A DNA stretch of 64,000 nt from Microcaldota archaeon (GTDB taxonomy: Archaea > Micrarchaeota > Micrarchaeia > Micrarchaeales > CABMGC01), in NCBI GenBank assembly GCA_021818925.1, contig JAKASU010000001.1, positions 359,972-423,971 of the forward strand. Direction: 5' to 3'. Position 1 is the stretch's first letter; each line of letters begins with the position of its first letter. The notes under the pieces were generated by a model that saw only the letters and a program-made list of their open reading frames with translations, had not been told where the DNA came from and did no database searches. The translations under genes and the position numbers were made by a program. Positions 18,759 through 27,562 of this stretch are shown here, piece after piece.

Positions 18759-19292
18759 TCACTTCTTCAGCAGGTCGGCGTACTCCTTCCTGAACTTCCT
18801 TACCTTGGGCGAGATGACCAGCATGCAGTAGGGCTGCAGCGGGTTCTTCTTGAAGTAGTTCCTGTGGTAGTCCTCGGCCTTGTAGAAGGCCTTGAAGGGG
18901 ACGAGCTGGGTGACGAGCGGCCTGCTGTATATCCCGCGCTCCTCGATCTCCTTCATCACCTCCATGGCGACGCGCTTCTGCTCCTCGCTGTGGTAGAATA
19001 TCACAGACCTGTACTGCGCTCCTACATCGTTGCCCTGCCTGTTGGGCGTGGTTGGGTCGTGGACCGTGAAGAATACCTGGAGCAGTCGCCTGAAGGGCAG
19101 GACATCTGAATCGAAGGTTATCTGCGCCACCTCCGCGTGGCCTGTCGTGCCGGAGCACACCTGCTCGTACGTTGGGTTGGGAACAGTCCCGCCGGAATAG
19201 CCCGGCTCGACGCTCTTCACGCCCCTGAGTTCGGAGAATATCGCTTCGGTGCACCAGAAGCAGCCGCTGCCCAGTGTTGCCGTCTCCTCCAC
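18759..19292 (-). CDS. msrA: Peptide methionine-S-sulfoxide reductase
   Basis: [48 protein letters not shown]. Confidence 0.92.
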   Translation of the reverse strand: MEETATLGSGCFWCTEAIFSELRGVKSVEPGYSGGTVPNPTYEQVCSGTTGHAEVAQITFDSDVLPFRRLLQVFFTVHDPTTPNRQGNDVGAQYRSVIFYHSEEQKRVAMEVMKEIEERGIYSRPLVTQLVPFKAFYKAEDYHRNYFKKNPLQPYCMLVISPKVRKFRKEYADLLKK

Positions 19293-19336
19293 TAGGTTGT
19301 TTGCCAGCTTCTCATACTTATAGTTTGCTGGAGAGT

Positions 19337-19936
19337 TCAGATCTTCCTCGTCTCCAGGCCGTATCCCACTATTATAGCCCAGATGAGCTCGTCGTAGAAA
19401 AGTATCTCCTCCACTCCGCCGTGCCCCAGGCCAAATGTAACCTGCGAACCGGTGGCGAGGTTGAAGATGAAGAGCACGGTGACGAGTATGCCAACGAGCC
19501 CCGCAGCGAGAGAGTAGTATGAGAGGTAGCCCCTGAAGACCTTGAAGAAGGCGATCGCGGTTATGGCTGCGCCGTCGAATGCGACGAGGGCGGATAGTAT
19601 GTGCGGCAGTCCGGTGGTCTCGGGGAACACGCCGACGCAGAAGCCCCCAAGGCCTATGATGAAGAAGGCGACAGACGCGTACTTCCTGTGCGCCTTGCAG
19701 AGGAAGTACGATGCGAGCACGAGAAGAAGGCCGAAGAGCATCATCGAGAGGTTGAAGATCGGTGCCGTGCTTCCGACGCCAAGGTCGCTTATGTAGTTGT
19801 TGGCCAGGCTGTAGTTCGGATAGAGGCGCTGAGCCACTATTATGAAGAACACGAGCTGTATCGATGCGAGGAGTATCGCCTTGCCGGCGAAGGCGGATGC
19901 GTCGCGCACGGTCATTTTCATGCTAGTAGGTTGCAA
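19337..19936 (-). CDS. DUF998 family membrane protein
   Basis: [28 protein letters not shown] pattern. Confidence 0.7.
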   Translation of the reverse strand: MQPTSMKMTVRDASAFAGKAILLASIQLVFFIIVAQRLYPNYSLANNYISDLGVGSTAPIFNLSMMLFGLLLVLASYFLCKAHRKYASVAFFIIGLGGFCVGVFPETTGLPHILSALVAFDGAAITAIAFFKVFRGYLSYYSLAAGLVGILVTVLFIFNLATGSQVTFGLGHGGVEEILFYDELIWAIIVGYGLETRKI

Positions 19937-19989
19937 CTCAGGTTTAAATTATCTTTGATGGCGGTCAGTAATCTTATGAAAAGCATGCT

Positions 19990-20015
19990 TGGGGTTGCCG
20001 AGATTTGAACTCGGA
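19990..20015. repeat. 26-bp direct repeat identical to the 3' end of tRNA-Trp (candidate att site, left)
   Basis: TGGGGTTGCCGAGATTTGAACTCGGA, also at 27367-27392, same orientation. Confidence 0.8.
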
Positions 20016-20118
20016 TACCCGTCATTGCAGTAGCGGGCATGACGGGATTTGAACCAGCAACCTTAGACGGAAGAACTGACAAAGTTCGACGTGTATCCTT
20101 TCTAGCCATAGCAACCCC
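19990..20118 (-). tRNA. tRNA-like locus, identity unresolved (possible intron-containing tRNA or att-associated pseudo-tRNA)
   Basis: Minus strand: GGGGTTGC...GCAACCCC acceptor-like stem and CCGAG-TTCAAAT-CTCGG T arm in 129 nt; no convincing D or anticodon arm; second GGTTCAAATCC motif inside. Confidence 0.4.
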
Positions 20119-20308
20119 GATTAAACACATTTGCCTGCAAATGAACCCCGGTTATTCATAGGTATATGCCGCTCCAAATTTATATAGACGCCGGGTGCGG
20201 TTTTATACTGAAACTGAACCCCAACCCAGACTGAGCCATAAGCTTGGGCGTAAGGCCAAGAATGGCTTAATCTTGGGTTTTGGTCGTCTTCTCCGCCTCA
20301 TTTTGGCC

Positions 20309-20455
20309 TTCTCTACATGCCGCAAAATTCTCTACATGAACTTGGCAATCCATGTAGAGAAAAGTCTCGACGGAAACCCTCCAATCGGGGCTTTTTCACG
20401 AGGAACTACTGCACATCAATATTATAGCCGTCCATGTAGAGAGTCGTGTAGAGAC
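20309..20455. repeat. Five copies of CRTGTAGAGA / TCTCTACATG (iteron-like, both orientations)
   Basis: TTCTCTACATG at 20309 and 20328; CATGTAGAGA at 20351 and 20433; CGTGTAGAGA at 20445. Confidence 0.8.
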
Positions 20456-20546
20456 TCTCCCGCCTCGCAGCCTCCGCCCGCCTTTAAGACGCCTTTGGGT
20501 GTCGCACGGCGGGCTACGGCTACTTTGTAGGACATGGCGGCGTTAA

Positions 20547-20576
20547 GGCTGATTTTGACCCCCCGCAAAATCAGCC
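20547..20576. other. Perfect 11-bp hairpin GGCTGATTTTG-accccccg-CAAAATCAGCC
   Basis: Direct reading; followed by GCTAATCC-ctaaa-GGATTAGC at 20625-20645. Confidence 0.8.
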
Positions 20577-20693
20577 GCTTGCTAGGTTGCTAGCTTAAAG
20601 TCCGTTGGGACGACCCCCTCGTGAGCTAATCCCTAAAGGATTAGCGATAGAGTGGTGGTTTTAAGGATTATAGGTTTCCTTGTAACGGGACAA

Positions 20694-21179
20694 TCAAGCC
20701 CTTTTCCTTATTTTGCATTGAGGGCTAGACAGCTTGTTCAGGTAGTATGCTATGATCACAACGTTGAGGGTTATCAGCAGCAAGATGATCTCCACGTTGT
20801 AATCCCTCAGGAACGAGGTGAGCGCATAGACCGCCGGAGTGCTCATGCCCACCGCCAGGGCCAGGGTTGGTAGCAAGGTAGTAGTGCAACCGCATAGGCC
20901 GCTGCCTAGCACGATTGTACCTACGCTGGGCACTGTGCCTATCGCTTTTGAGTTGTTTTTACGCGTGTTCCACATCGAGTATACAGCGATTGTCATGAGA
21001 ATGGAGGAACTTGCCACAAGCAGAAAAACCATATAAATTGGTACGGACAGCATGACTGCGCTGCCGCCCTGAATGTAGGCCAGATACCAGAACGCAAAAG
21101 AATAGGTTATCCCTAGAACAACCGTCAGGACAGCGTATTTTGGCTTATAGATTTCCCGAAGAGTATCATAAGATATCAA
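20694..21179 (-). CDS. Membrane protein with CxC motif, element cargo
   Basis: 161 aa; GSGLCGCTTTLLPTLALAVGM within TM region. Confidence 0.65.
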   Translation of the reverse strand: MISYDTLREIYKPKYAVLTVVLGITYSFAFWYLAYIQGGSAVMLSVPIYMVFLLVASSSILMTIAVYSMWNTRKNNSKAIGTVPSVGTIVLGSGLCGCTTTLLPTLALAVGMSTPAVYALTSFLRDYNVEIILLLITLNVVIIAYYLNKLSSPQCKIRKRA

Positions 21180-21188
21180 CGCACCACC

Positions 21189-22283
21189 TTACGCCCCACA
21201 AGACGCTCCGCCGCCGCTGGGCTGCGCAAGAATCTTGTTTTTTATCAGATACTGGTTTACGCTTGCGTAGCCTGAATAACTTGAGAAGTTATAACCCATC
21301 ACATCGCTGGAATTTACTTGGGAGTAGTTCCCTCCCTGTGAATCAAAATATGCGGCTATTTCAGCGTATTGCTGTGGGAATTGATATTGATAGAAATATC
21401 TGGCAGCATCGAACATCTGACTTTGGTTTGCACCTTGATATGCAAGCAGTTCAATTAGGCCCAGAGCTGCTGCTCCGTGGTTGCAGTCTGGAAACGCCGT
21501 GGGATTATCGCAGCAAGGGCGGTACGAATGCGTGGCAACGTCGTACATCAGAGCCTGCTGCTGTGAGTTCAGGCTTATGATATTCAATTCGCCTAATTGC
21601 AGTTTTCCCAGCGGACCATAGCCGCCCGTACTGGCAAAATACCGGCTTGCTACGTATTCAGGAGTGATTTTCTGATTCAGGGAGGCGTTGCTATTTATCT
21701 GCTCGGCATATGGAACACTCGCGTTGATTATTGGTCCGGCATTTATTATTGTATTGTTGTTGTTTATGCCCAAAGACCACAGAACGAGTTGGATAAACTC
21801 AGTGTTTGTAGCGTTGAATTGTATATAACCATTGTATGTTCCGTTTAATATCTCCTCTTCAACAGGAGTTAGTGGCTGTCTAGAATTGTTGAGTATAATC
21901 GATAGGTTTGATGGATTCAACGCTCCTGTTTCTACAAGCTTATGTACGCTATCCCCCCACTTAAAAGGTAATGTGTAGCCTGTAGTGGGAATTACCTGCG
22001 CGGCTAATAGCGTTTGATTTATCGTGTTGTCGCCAGGTGTTTTTGCTGCGTTAGTTGTGATATTATTGTAAATGTTAGACGTATTAGTTGTTGCTGGATG
22101 GGCGGCATCAAAGTTTCCAAATATATTTATATGTGATATTGAAATGGCTGCGAATGAAACCACCATAACCAGAAGCACCATGAGCGCAGTATAATAATGC
22201 AAGTGCTTTGCCCCCACCACACTTCTATTCTTGCCTTTCCTGAGATTGCGCTCCTTTGTCGTATTTGATTTCTTTTTTTGCAT
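21189..22283 (-). CDS. Membrane-anchored extracytoplasmic Cys-containing protein
   Basis: 364 aa; N-terminal TM; YRPCCDNPTAFPDCNHGAAALGLIELLAYQG. Confidence 0.65.
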   Translation of the reverse strand: MQKKKSNTTKERNLRKGKNRSVVGAKHLHYYTALMVLLVMVVSFAAISISHINIFGNFDAAHPATTNTSNIYNNITTNAAKTPGDNTINQTLLAAQVIPTTGYTLPFKWGDSVHKLVETGALNPSNLSIILNNSRQPLTPVEEEILNGTYNGYIQFNATNTEFIQLVLWSLGINNNNTIINAGPIINASVPYAEQINSNASLNQKITPEYVASRYFASTGGYGPLGKLQLGELNIISLNSQQQALMYDVATHSYRPCCDNPTAFPDCNHGAAALGLIELLAYQGANQSQMFDAARYFYQYQFPQQYAEIAAYFDSQGGNYSQVNSSDVMGYNFSSYSGYASVNQYLIKNKILAQPSGGGASCGA

Positions 22284-22291
22284 TGATTTAC

Positions 22292-23062
22292 CTATTCTAC
22301 TATTATTTTACCGTACATTCCCATCTGTGCATGTCCAGGATACATGCAGATATACCAATATGTTCCGGTATTGGCGAAGGCAGTAGTATAGTTATATTCC
22401 GATGCCGAACCCCCGGAATAATTGGCATGTGGTATTATCGGCATCATGGACACTATGCCATTCATAGCAGACATCGGCATGTATTGATACGGCGGCCCTG
22501 TGGCAGTCATTATTACATTGTGGTACTCGCTAGAGTCTAGATTTATAAATTCCACATGGACTATCGCGTCCCTTGGTATTATTAGGGTAGGATCTATCAA
22601 CCCATATATGACAAATGCATTGCCGGAGCTGTTGGAATCATACAAAGGCGGTTGCGCACGCGTCAGATTAATCGCACGTTGCGCACCCATTGCAAGTATG
22701 ACCAACGTGATGTTGCTAGAGGTGAACAGCACAGTATTGTTATCTGGATACGCGTGCGCGTAAGAAGGCAATTTATTTGTATCTGCTTCGGCTGTGCTTA
22801 TATTTATTCGTGTGTTCAGAACAGAGCCTCCAGTTCCGCCCATCATGCCGGCGTAGCCTCCTGAGCCTCCATTCATCATGCTACTGAACATGCCTGCACC
22901 CATCATTCCGGCTATCCCATTCATCATGTTAAAACCAGATACGTTGAGGACCAGCAGAATTATAATCACTACAAGAAGCAGCACCACTACTAAAAGCAAC
23001 GAAGTGGCGTTTATTATCGTATTCTTGCGTTTCGCATGTTTTGTAATGAAATCACCCGCCAC
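22292..23062 (-). CDS. Membrane-anchored cupredoxin (sulfocyanin-like) with Met-rich segment
   Basis: EYHNVIMTATGPP ... YWYICMYPGHAQMGMYGKIIV: His, Cys, His, Met type-1 Cu ligand pattern; MMNGIAGMMGAGMFSSMMNGG. Confidence 0.8.
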   Translation of the reverse strand: MAGDFITKHAKRKNTIINATSLLLVVVLLLVVIIILLVLNVSGFNMMNGIAGMMGAGMFSSMMNGGSGGYAGMMGGTGGSVLNTRINISTAEADTNKLPSYAHAYPDNNTVLFTSSNITLVILAMGAQRAINLTRAQPPLYDSNSSGNAFVIYGLIDPTLIIPRDAIVHVEFINLDSSEYHNVIMTATGPPYQYMPMSAMNGIVSMMPIIPHANYSGGSASEYNYTTAFANTGTYWYICMYPGHAQMGMYGKIIVE

Positions 23063-23627
23063 AGCAATCCTCTAAGTTGATGAGCGTTACGACTTGGCTG
23101 ACATTGTAGTTATAGTTTTTTATCATGTATTTGGCAAGACCGGCGTGTGCATACCATGCCCAGCATTGGCAGCAACACCAACTCTTGTCTTGGGTAAGAG
23201 ACGCTGCCTGAGTGAATGTCACGTTCTGGCTCTGGTTGAGCGTTATGTTATCGTAATAGCCTAGCATTTGCTTGACCTGCGACACTGAAACGTTATATGG
23301 ATTTTGTGGTATTGCGCTTATATTAGAATAATTTTTTAGGCCCGCGATTTGCTGCTGATAGTGGTTCCAGTCCATAGGGCTGCAGCAGGAACCCTGAAAG
23401 TATGCGTTGTTTGGCTGGGAATCCACAGAATTATATATTGCTGCCTTATTTCCAAGGTAAGCGCACTGGTCACTTGTAGCACTGCTCAACGCAGTGAACT
23501 GCGCAAATTCGGGGGTACTCTGCGCGCTTGCAGAGTGTCCTGACAGAAGTACGAATGAAACCGCAGCTATGACTATGATAGTTATTGCTGCAAGCAATGG
23601 GATAACATACCTGGCCATTTTATACAC
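23052..23627 (-). CDS. Secreted Cys-rich protein, possible metal binding
   Basis: Signal anchor; GSCCSPMDWNH, SWCCCQCWAWYAHAGLAKYM, EDCCGG. Confidence 0.65.
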   Translation of the reverse strand: MYKMARYVIPLLAAITIIVIAAVSFVLLSGHSASAQSTPEFAQFTALSSATSDQCAYLGNKAAIYNSVDSQPNNAYFQGSCCSPMDWNHYQQQIAGLKNYSNISAIPQNPYNVSVSQVKQMLGYYDNITLNQSQNVTFTQAASLTQDKSWCCCQCWAWYAHAGLAKYMIKNYNYNVSQVVTLINLEDCCGG

Positions 23628-23693
23628 GCATATATCGTACTTAGATATATCATAGCCAAATATATAAATATTTTATCAAAGAGAAGATATACT

Positions 23694-24122
23694 ATGGGAA
23701 AAGACAAAGTCAAAATAACAAACATGGTCAAGTTTTATACATTAGCACTTTTGTATGAGAAACCTAGACATGGATACGAGATAATTAAAAGCCTAAGTAA
23801 TACCCTGAACAAAGGAGTGAGTGCTGGGGAAATATACCCTTTTCTAGAACTACTTAATAAAAACAATTATATTTCATTTAGAACAGAAAAATTAAGAGGT
23901 AAGAAAACCTACCATCTAACCAAAGAGGGGCGGAATTTAGTTAAAGAGCTATTTGTCCGATCGGAAGCCTTGGCAAATGCGCTAATCGAAACTAGGTTAG
24001 AAGTATGTGCGCATTGTAATTGTGAAATCTACAAAGGAGGGGTTGAAGAGAGAATTAAAGGGCGCACACTAAGATTCTGTTGCAAGTATTGTGCAAAATC
24101 CTACACGAGTAAAAGTGGATAA
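23694..24122 (+). CDS. PadR-family regulator fused to C-terminal TRASH-like metal-binding domain
   Basis: LALLYEKPRHGYEIIKSL...GEIYPFLELLNKNNYI (PadR) plus VCAHCNCEIYKG...LRFCCKYCAKSY. Confidence 0.8.
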   Translation: MGKDKVKITNMVKFYTLALLYEKPRHGYEIIKSLSNTLNKGVSAGEIYPFLELLNKNNYISFRTEKLRGKKTYHLTKEGRNLVKELFVRSEALANALIETRLEVCAHCNCEIYKGGVEERIKGRTLRFCCKYCAKSYTSKSG

Positions 24123-24123
24123 T

Positions 24124-24267
24124 ATGGTCGAAGACCCAGTATGTAAGATGGACGTGAAGGAAAATGCCAAATTTAAGAGCAGGTTTAAGGGCAAAGAGTA
24201 CTGCTTTTGCTCTCTCGGATGCAAAGAAAAGTTTGATAAGTCACCTGAAGAATATACGAAATGGTAG
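24124..24267 (+). CDS. YHS domain mini-protein, 47 aa
   Basis: MVEDPVCKMDVKENAKFKSRFKGKEYCFCSLGCKEKFDKSPEEYTKW (below ORF-track cutoff, read manually). Confidence 0.8.
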   Translation: MVEDPVCKMDVKENAKFKSRFKGKEYCFCSLGCKEKFDKSPEEYTKW

Positions 24268-24269
24268 GT

Positions 24270-24413
24270 ATGGAATATCAATGCAGTATATGTGGACTGC
24301 ACTACCAAAACAAAAAATTTGCAGATAACTGCTACCTATGGTGCTCCGCACACGATAGTTGCAATCTTGAAATAACAAAAAACTCTTTAGAAGTAAAGAA
24401 AAAGAAAAGATGA
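24270..24413 (+). CDS. Small Cys-rich zinc-finger-like protein, 47 aa
   Basis: MEYQCSICGLHYQNKKFADNCYLWCSAHDSCNLEITKNSLEVKKKKR; packed between YHS gene and copA. Confidence 0.6.
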   Translation: MEYQCSICGLHYQNKKFADNCYLWCSAHDSCNLEITKNSLEVKKKKR

Positions 24414-24419
24414 AAATAA

Positions 24420-26492
24420 ATGGCGACAGACCCGATTTGTGGAATGTATGTGAATGGAGCTGACTCAAAATTGAATGGGAAGAGGAACGGCAGGAAATAC
24501 TATTTTTGCAGCGAGAACTGCAAGTTGCAGTTTGAGAAACCAGAGAAGGAGATGCAAACCCTAAAAACTGCTCTGCTAGTTTCATGGCCTCTTACGATAA
24601 TTGTGGTCATACTAACCTATGCTTTGCATCTGGGATACGGTAACTACATAATGTTCGTGCTCGCTAGCGTAGTCCAATTCTACGCTGGGCAGAGGTTCTA
24701 CGCAGGCACGATAGATGCAGTAAAGAACAAGTCCGCTAACATGGATACATTGATAGCGATAGGCACTACGGCAGCTTGGGCTTACAGCACCATAGTGACC
24801 TTCATGCCGAACGCCTTTACGGCAGGAGGCGTTTACTTCGACACATCGACAATCATAATATCGCTAATACTGACTGGAACATATATGCAAAGGCTTGCGG
24901 AATCCAGAGCCTCGAACGCAGTTTCGGCTCTCGTAGCATTGCAACCGAAAATAGCACATATCATAGATGGTAAAAAGATATATGACAAGCCCATTGAAGA
25001 AATAAAAACTGGAGACTTGATGCTTGTCAAGCCTGGTGAAAAAATACCGACTGATTCAATAGTAATAGACGGCACTAGCTCGGTTGACGAATCAGTCATT
25101 ACAGGAGAGAGTATGCCTGTAACAAAGAGAGTTGGAGATAAAGTTATCGGCGGAACTATAAACGCGACAAGTTCGTTAAGAATCAAAGCAACAAAGATTG
25201 GGGAAGACACTGCGCTATCGCAGATAATAAAAATCGTGCAGGACGCAGCTTCAAGCAAGGTGCCAATACAAAAGCTTGCGGATAAAATATCTTCATATTT
25301 TGTGCCGATTGTAGTGCTTATAGGAATACTCTCATCTTTGGCTTGGTATTTGGTTGGTGGAGTCGGATTAAACATAGCTATACTTATATTCGTAAGCGTG
25401 TTGATAATCGCATGTCCATGTGCATTAGGAATAGCAACACCAGCAGCATTGCTGGTTTCATCTGGAAAGGCTGCCAAGAGCGGGATTTTGGTTAAGAGCG
25501 GTGAAAGCTTGCAGATAGCAAGCAAAGTTGATGTCATAGTTCTTGACAAGACGGGCACACTGACAAAAGGCAAACCTGAAGTCACGGACATAATCTCAGT
25601 TTCAGATTATAGCGAGAAGGAAATACTTAGGTATGCTGCGGTTGCAGAAATGAACTCGGAGCATGTTTTAGGTAAAGCTATAATCGAGAGGGCTAGGAAA
25701 AATAAAATCAGAATTGAATTTCCTAAAAAGTTTACTTACAAGCAAGGTAGCGGAATAATTGCTATAGATAAAAATGGAAAAAGAATTGCCATTGGAAATA
25801 GGGAGCTTTTCAATAAAGAGCAATTAGGTAATCTAGAAAAACAGATAGCGAAGCTGGAATTGCAGGGTAAGACTACATTAGTTGTAGGTGTAGGCGAACA
25901 GGTTGCAGGATTAATTGCGCTTGCAGACGTATTAAAGCAAGATAGCAAAAAGGCGATAAATGCCTTCAAAAATTCAGGAAGAGAGGTTTGGTTAATTACT
26001 GGCGATAATGAAAGAGTCGCAAATGCAGTAGCGAAACAGCTCGGCATAGAAAATGTTCTCGCACAGACCAAACCTAAAGACAAAATGGAGAAGATAAAAG
26101 AGCTTCAGAGAGATGGAAAAGTAGTTGCCATGGTAGGCGATGGCGTTAACGATGCTCCAGCTCTTACGAAAGCCGATTTAGGCATAGCGATCGGTGCTGG
26201 TACTGAAGTAGCAATACAGGCCGGAGGCATAATCCTAATCAAGAACAATATATACGATGCGTTTATTGCCTTAGAGCTAGGCAAGCGGACCATGAGCAAG
26301 ATAAAGCAAAACCTATTCTGGGCTTTTGGTTACAACATAGTGTTGATTCCGATTGCTGCAGGTGCGCTGATACCTGTATTTACAATAAGCATATATGGAT
26401 TTTTGCCGATGCTAGCTGCACTTGCGATGGCTTTCAGTTCTGTTACTGTGGTATCAAACTCGCTGTTGCTCACAAGATTTAAGGCGAAATAG
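24420..26492 (+). CDS. copA: Cu-translocating P-type ATPase with N-terminal YHS domain
   Basis: [10 protein letters not shown]...[15 protein letters not shown] in [28 protein letters not shown]. Confidence 0.92.
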   Translation: MATDPICGMYVNGADSKLNGKRNGRKYYFCSENCKLQFEKPEKEMQTLKTALLVSWPLTIIVVILTYALHLGYGNYIMFVLASVVQFYAGQRFYAGTIDAVKNKSANMDTLIAIGTTAAWAYSTIVTFMPNAFTAGGVYFDTSTIIISLILTGTYMQRLAESRASNAVSALVALQPKIAHIIDGKKIYDKPIEEIKTGDLMLVKPGEKIPTDSIVIDGTSSVDESVITGESMPVTKRVGDKVIGGTINATSSLRIKATKIGEDTALSQIIKIVQDAASSKVPIQKLADKISSYFVPIVVLIGILSSLAWYLVGGVGLNIAILIFVSVLIIACPCALGIATPAALLVSSGKAAKSGILVKSGESLQIASKVDVIVLDKTGTLTKGKPEVTDIISVSDYSEKEILRYAAVAEMNSEHVLGKAIIERARKNKIRIEFPKKFTYKQGSGIIAIDKNGKRIAIGNRELFNKEQLGNLEKQIAKLELQGKTTLVVGVGEQVAGLIALADVLKQDSKKAINAFKNSGREVWLITGDNERVANAVAKQLGIENVLAQTKPKDKMEKIKELQRDGKVVAMVGDGVNDAPALTKADLGIAIGAGTEVAIQAGGIILIKNNIYDAFIALELGKRTMSKIKQNLFWAFGYNIVLIPIAAGALIPVFTISIYGFLPMLAALAMAFSSVTVVSNSLLLTRFKAK

Positions 26493-27366
26493 ACTTCGAG
26501 AGTGCTTTCAGTGGCGTTATCTTGTCGCTGAAAGCGAAGTCTATGTTCTTGTATAGCTCATCCTTGTCTTTCGCTATATAGCGCATAGTAGTTGATGGAC
26601 TTGCATGTCTCGCGAACCTTGAAGCTAGGACTATGTTGCCATTGGTTGATTTGGCGAATCTCGTTATCGCATAGTGGCGTAAGCTGTGCGTTGTCAGCCT
26701 GTGCAGCGGTCTTGGCCTGTGCGTTGCATACGCCTCTTCCGAAGTCGCGTAAGTCTGGTTTAGGCCAGCCTGCTGTACGACTTCTCGGAAGACGTTTCTT
26801 ACATAGTTCAAGTTGATGTAAGGCAGCCCGGTATGGCCGTTATCATTTTCCTTGTAGAAAATGTAGCCTTCCGCTGCCTTAATCTCTTTCTGGTGCTTGT
26901 TCATGAACTCTACCGTTTCTTTGAACAAGTCCAAAGGAATTATGAGCGAATCCATGTGACTTGACTTCTCGCTCTTTATCGTGAGTTCCCGCTTGTCGAA
27001 GTCGATGTTGCTTATGTGCAACTGGCAGACTTCGCCCACTCGAAGACCCATGTGCGCCTGATACTTGAACAGGAGCGCGAATTTCTCGCTTGCGATACCT
27101 CTAAAGAAGCGTTGAAGTTCCGGCTCTGTAAAACCCTTGTTTATCGAGCCGTATCTAGGCTCTTTCCTTCTTTTGAAACGCTGAGCGTACGCCTTTACCA
27201 TCACAGACCGCGCAGCCTCAAGCTGCCACTTGGAGGCCGTTCTGCTTGCCTCTTGCACGCTGCTTAGGAAGTCCTTGAAAACGAACCCCGAACCCGCGTT
27301 TTCAGGCTTCCTGCTTGATGTCTTGTCTCTGGTTTTGAACCCAGAGCCATAGACGCTAGATTTCAA
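26479..27366 (-). CDS. Tyrosine recombinase/integrase (possible TTG start immediately after tRNA-Trp; ORF open to 27429)
   Basis: [57 protein letters not shown] (R...HxxR...H...Y). Confidence 0.88.
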   Translation of the reverse strand: MKSSVYGSGFKTRDKTSSRKPENAGSGFVFKDFLSSVQEASRTASKWQLEAARSVMVKAYAQRFKRRKEPRYGSINKGFTEPELQRFFRGIASEKFALLFKYQAHMGLRVGEVCQLHISNIDFDKRELTIKSEKSSHMDSLIIPLDLFKETVEFMNKHQKEIKAAEGYIFYKENDNGHTGLPYINLNYVRNVFREVVQQAGLNQTYATSEEAYATHRPRPLHRLTTHSLRHYAITRFAKSTNGNIVLASRFARHASPSTTMRYIAKDKDELYKNIDFAFSDKITPLKALSKSISP

Positions 27367-27392
27367 TGGGGTTGCCGAGATTTGAACTCGGA
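27367..27392. repeat. 26-bp direct repeat in the tRNA-Trp 3' end (candidate att site, right)
   Basis: Identical to 19990-20015. Confidence 0.8.
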
Positions 27393-27506
27393 CATGCAGG
27401 TTACGCCCGATCGCTTTGATCCGCTCCAAATCCTAATCATCGCCAAAGGCTCAATTATTTTGAAACATCTGGAGCCTGCCGCGCTGCCAGGTTACGCCAC
27501 AACCCC
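27367..27506 (-). tRNA. tRNA-Trp (CCA) with 67-nt intron in anticodon loop (intron about 27401-27467)
   Basis: Exons GGGGTTGTGGCGTAACCTGGCAGCGCGGCAGGCTCCAGA + CCTGCATGTCCGAGTTCAAATCTCGGCAACCCCA fold as a 73-nt cloverleaf. Confidence 0.88.
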
Positions 27507-27562
27507 TTGCATTAGAGCATAAGCTATTAATCTTAAAATACCGAGCAGTAGAACTGGTCCTG

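Larger units (their letters stand above)
20016..27366. mobile_element. Putative tRNA-Trp-integrated element carrying copper-handling genes
   Basis: 26-bp att-like repeats; tyrosine recombinase abutting tRNA-Trp; accessory cargo. Confidence 0.75.

Noticed and set aside
27401-27467. Box C/D guide RNA inside the tRNA-Trp intron
   Set aside because: A near-consensus C box (GCGATGA) is present but no convincing CUGA D/D' boxes in the right order, so it was not called as ncRNA.
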